Assembly (NCBI GenBank): GCA_022414725.1
Contig: CM039462.1
Location: forward strand, 39,346,376-39,410,375
DNA from: Microglena sp. YARC
Lineage: Eukaryota > Chlorophyta > Chlorophyceae > Chlamydomonadales > Chlamydomonadaceae
Length of the DNA: 64,000 nt
Reading direction: 5' to 3'
Numbering within the stretch: position 1 is the stretch's first letter; each line of letters begins with the position of its first letter. Shown one piece after another: positions 63,114-64,000 of this stretch. The translations under genes and the position numbers were made by a program. The notes under the pieces are model-generated. The model ran no database searches. It was not told the origin of the DNA and saw only the letters and a program-made list of their open reading frames with translations.

Positions 63114-63440
63114 ATGGGAGGGTGCTGCGACCAGCCCCCCCAGCCGACGTCTGGGGGTGCTTGCTGCGGTGGGAGCACTAGTAACAGCGTATCTGACCCC
63201 AGAGAGCAGGAGGGAGGATGCTGTGGAGGGGGTCCCAACCCCTCAGATAAAAACGCTGCCACCGATCAAAGCTGCGGTCTTCTCGGCAAATGTGATTGCG
63301 CAAAAATCACGTTCAAGCATCCGCATGGTTATCCGGGACAAGATCCGAGGAGCGTGGAGCAGCTTTTAAAGATGTGTTCCTGCAGCTGCAAAAATTGCAT
63401 GTGCAACAAGAGGAAGTCCCTGGATAATGTAAGGGGCTGA
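63114..63440 (+). CDS. Small cysteine-rich (metallothionein-like) protein
   Basis: 108 residues, ATG at 63,114 (MGGCCDQPPQPTSGGACCGG), intact. Eighteen cysteines: three CC pairs in the Gly-rich N-terminal half, then LLGKCDCAKITFKHPHG and a clustered C-terminal set (MCSCSCKNCMCNK) of CxC and CxxC type. The clusters are those of metal-binding proteins, but a defined metallothionein class cannot be assigned. It lies in host-like DNA downstream of transposon debris and may be an intron-less host gene or one exon. Confidence 0.55.
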   Translation: MGGCCDQPPQPTSGGACCGGSTSNSVSDPREQEGGCCGGGPNPSDKNAATDQSCGLLGKCDCAKITFKHPHGYPGQDPRSVEQLLKMCSCSCKNCMCNKRKSLDNVRG

Positions 63441-63499
63441 ATATGGTAGTTCTGATAGGAGACCAGTCCACAACGGTTACAATTTAGGAAACCTCCTAA

Positions 63500-63960
63500 C
63501 AGGAATCCTGGAGTAATGTGCCGCACATTAGGCAGTCCGTGCAGGTTTAGGGTTCATGCAGCTGGAAGGGCTGTTAGTGATCTAGCGCTGATGGGAGGCT
63601 GTTGAACAGGTGAAGAACCATGATAGCCAAGGGTTGTTCTTGATAGAGACCCAAGAGTCAAGTGCAGTGCATGAGGTAATCCGTGCAGTGTTGGGATCCA
63701 TGAAGGCGGAATGATGGTATGTTGTGTAGTGTTAATGGGCGGTTGGTGGACAAATAGTGAGCTCTAGGATAGTGCCTGGCAAGGTTCCTTGGTTCAAGTG
63801 CAGTGCATAGATCATCCATGCAGGGTTGTGGTCCAGGCAGCTGGAGGGTTGGACAGGTGTATAATTGATATCGTCTTTGTTGAATTGGTTTCTGGGCGCA
63901 CAAGCAGTGCATTAGGTTGTACATTTGTAGGGATGTAGAATACCATATTGTGAATATAAG
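63500..63960. repeat. Imperfect repeats of about 150 bp
   Basis: The phrase AAGTGCAGTGCATGAGGTAA with CCGTGCAG and a CCATGCAG variant recurs near 63,520, 63,660 and 63,795. No coding frame supported. Confidence 0.5.
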
Positions 63961-64000
63961 TACATATATCGTACGATATATCAATGTAGTGTACGATATA

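Overview
The window looks like a giant-virus (Nucleocytoviricota) insertion, or viral contig, joined to host-type DNA. Positions 1 to about 53,945 carry intron-less viral genes on both strands: the second-largest RNA polymerase subunit (RPB2, interrupted by an intein), at least three D5-type primase/helicase loci, three GIY-YIG-like nucleases, an RNase-T-like exonuclease, F-box and F-box/ankyrin proteins, a caspase-like protease, an LRAT-like acyltransferase, a J-domain protein, a HicB-like protein and three copies of a 24-residue 'NPDKPWDW' repeat protein. Positions 53,945-64,000 have a different character: a copia-like Gag-protease fragment, a second LTR element nested in it with a perfect 5-bp target duplication, more LTR debris and a Cys-rich host-like gene. 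The most economical reading is an endogenous giant virus in a eukaryotic, possibly algal, scaffold. The host cannot be named from the sequence.

Layout. 1-743: AT-rich Q/N-rich fragment. 822-2,499: RPB2 3' part with intein, cut by a 1,000-N gap. 5,480-6,840: frameshifted D5 helicase. 7,190-9,975: about 13 copies of a 200-bp repeat. 10,165-11,398: GIY-YIG gene. 12,024-13,110: NPDKPWDW copy 1. 13,440-15,961: fold-back junction, primase without helicase core, small 'SKRRY' protein. 16.4-32.1 kb: HicB-like, Ala-rich, caspase-like, NPDKPWDW copies 2 and 3, F-box/ankyrin, LRAT-like, unknown helical protein, J-domain. A second 1,000-N gap follows (33,001-34,000). 34.6-37.2 kb: unrecognised frameshifted coding tract. 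38,961-48,109: a minus-strand module bounded by near-identical direct repeats of about 0.5 kb, holding two GIY-YIG genes, a complete prim-pol/SF3 primase-helicase and a 458-bp tandem array. 48.1-53.9 kb: small genes separated by a repeated double-hairpin element.

Transcription (RPB2) and replication (D5, prim-pol) genes sit with host-interaction genes, as in other large DNA viruses. Many genes are broken by single-base frameshifts while their protein motifs stay intact on both sides. That suggests unpolished long-read sequence at least as much as real decay, so start/stop calls should be read with this in mind. Part of the viral DNA is clearly rearranged: inverted and direct duplications of primase, GIY-YIG and small-gene segments recur through the window.
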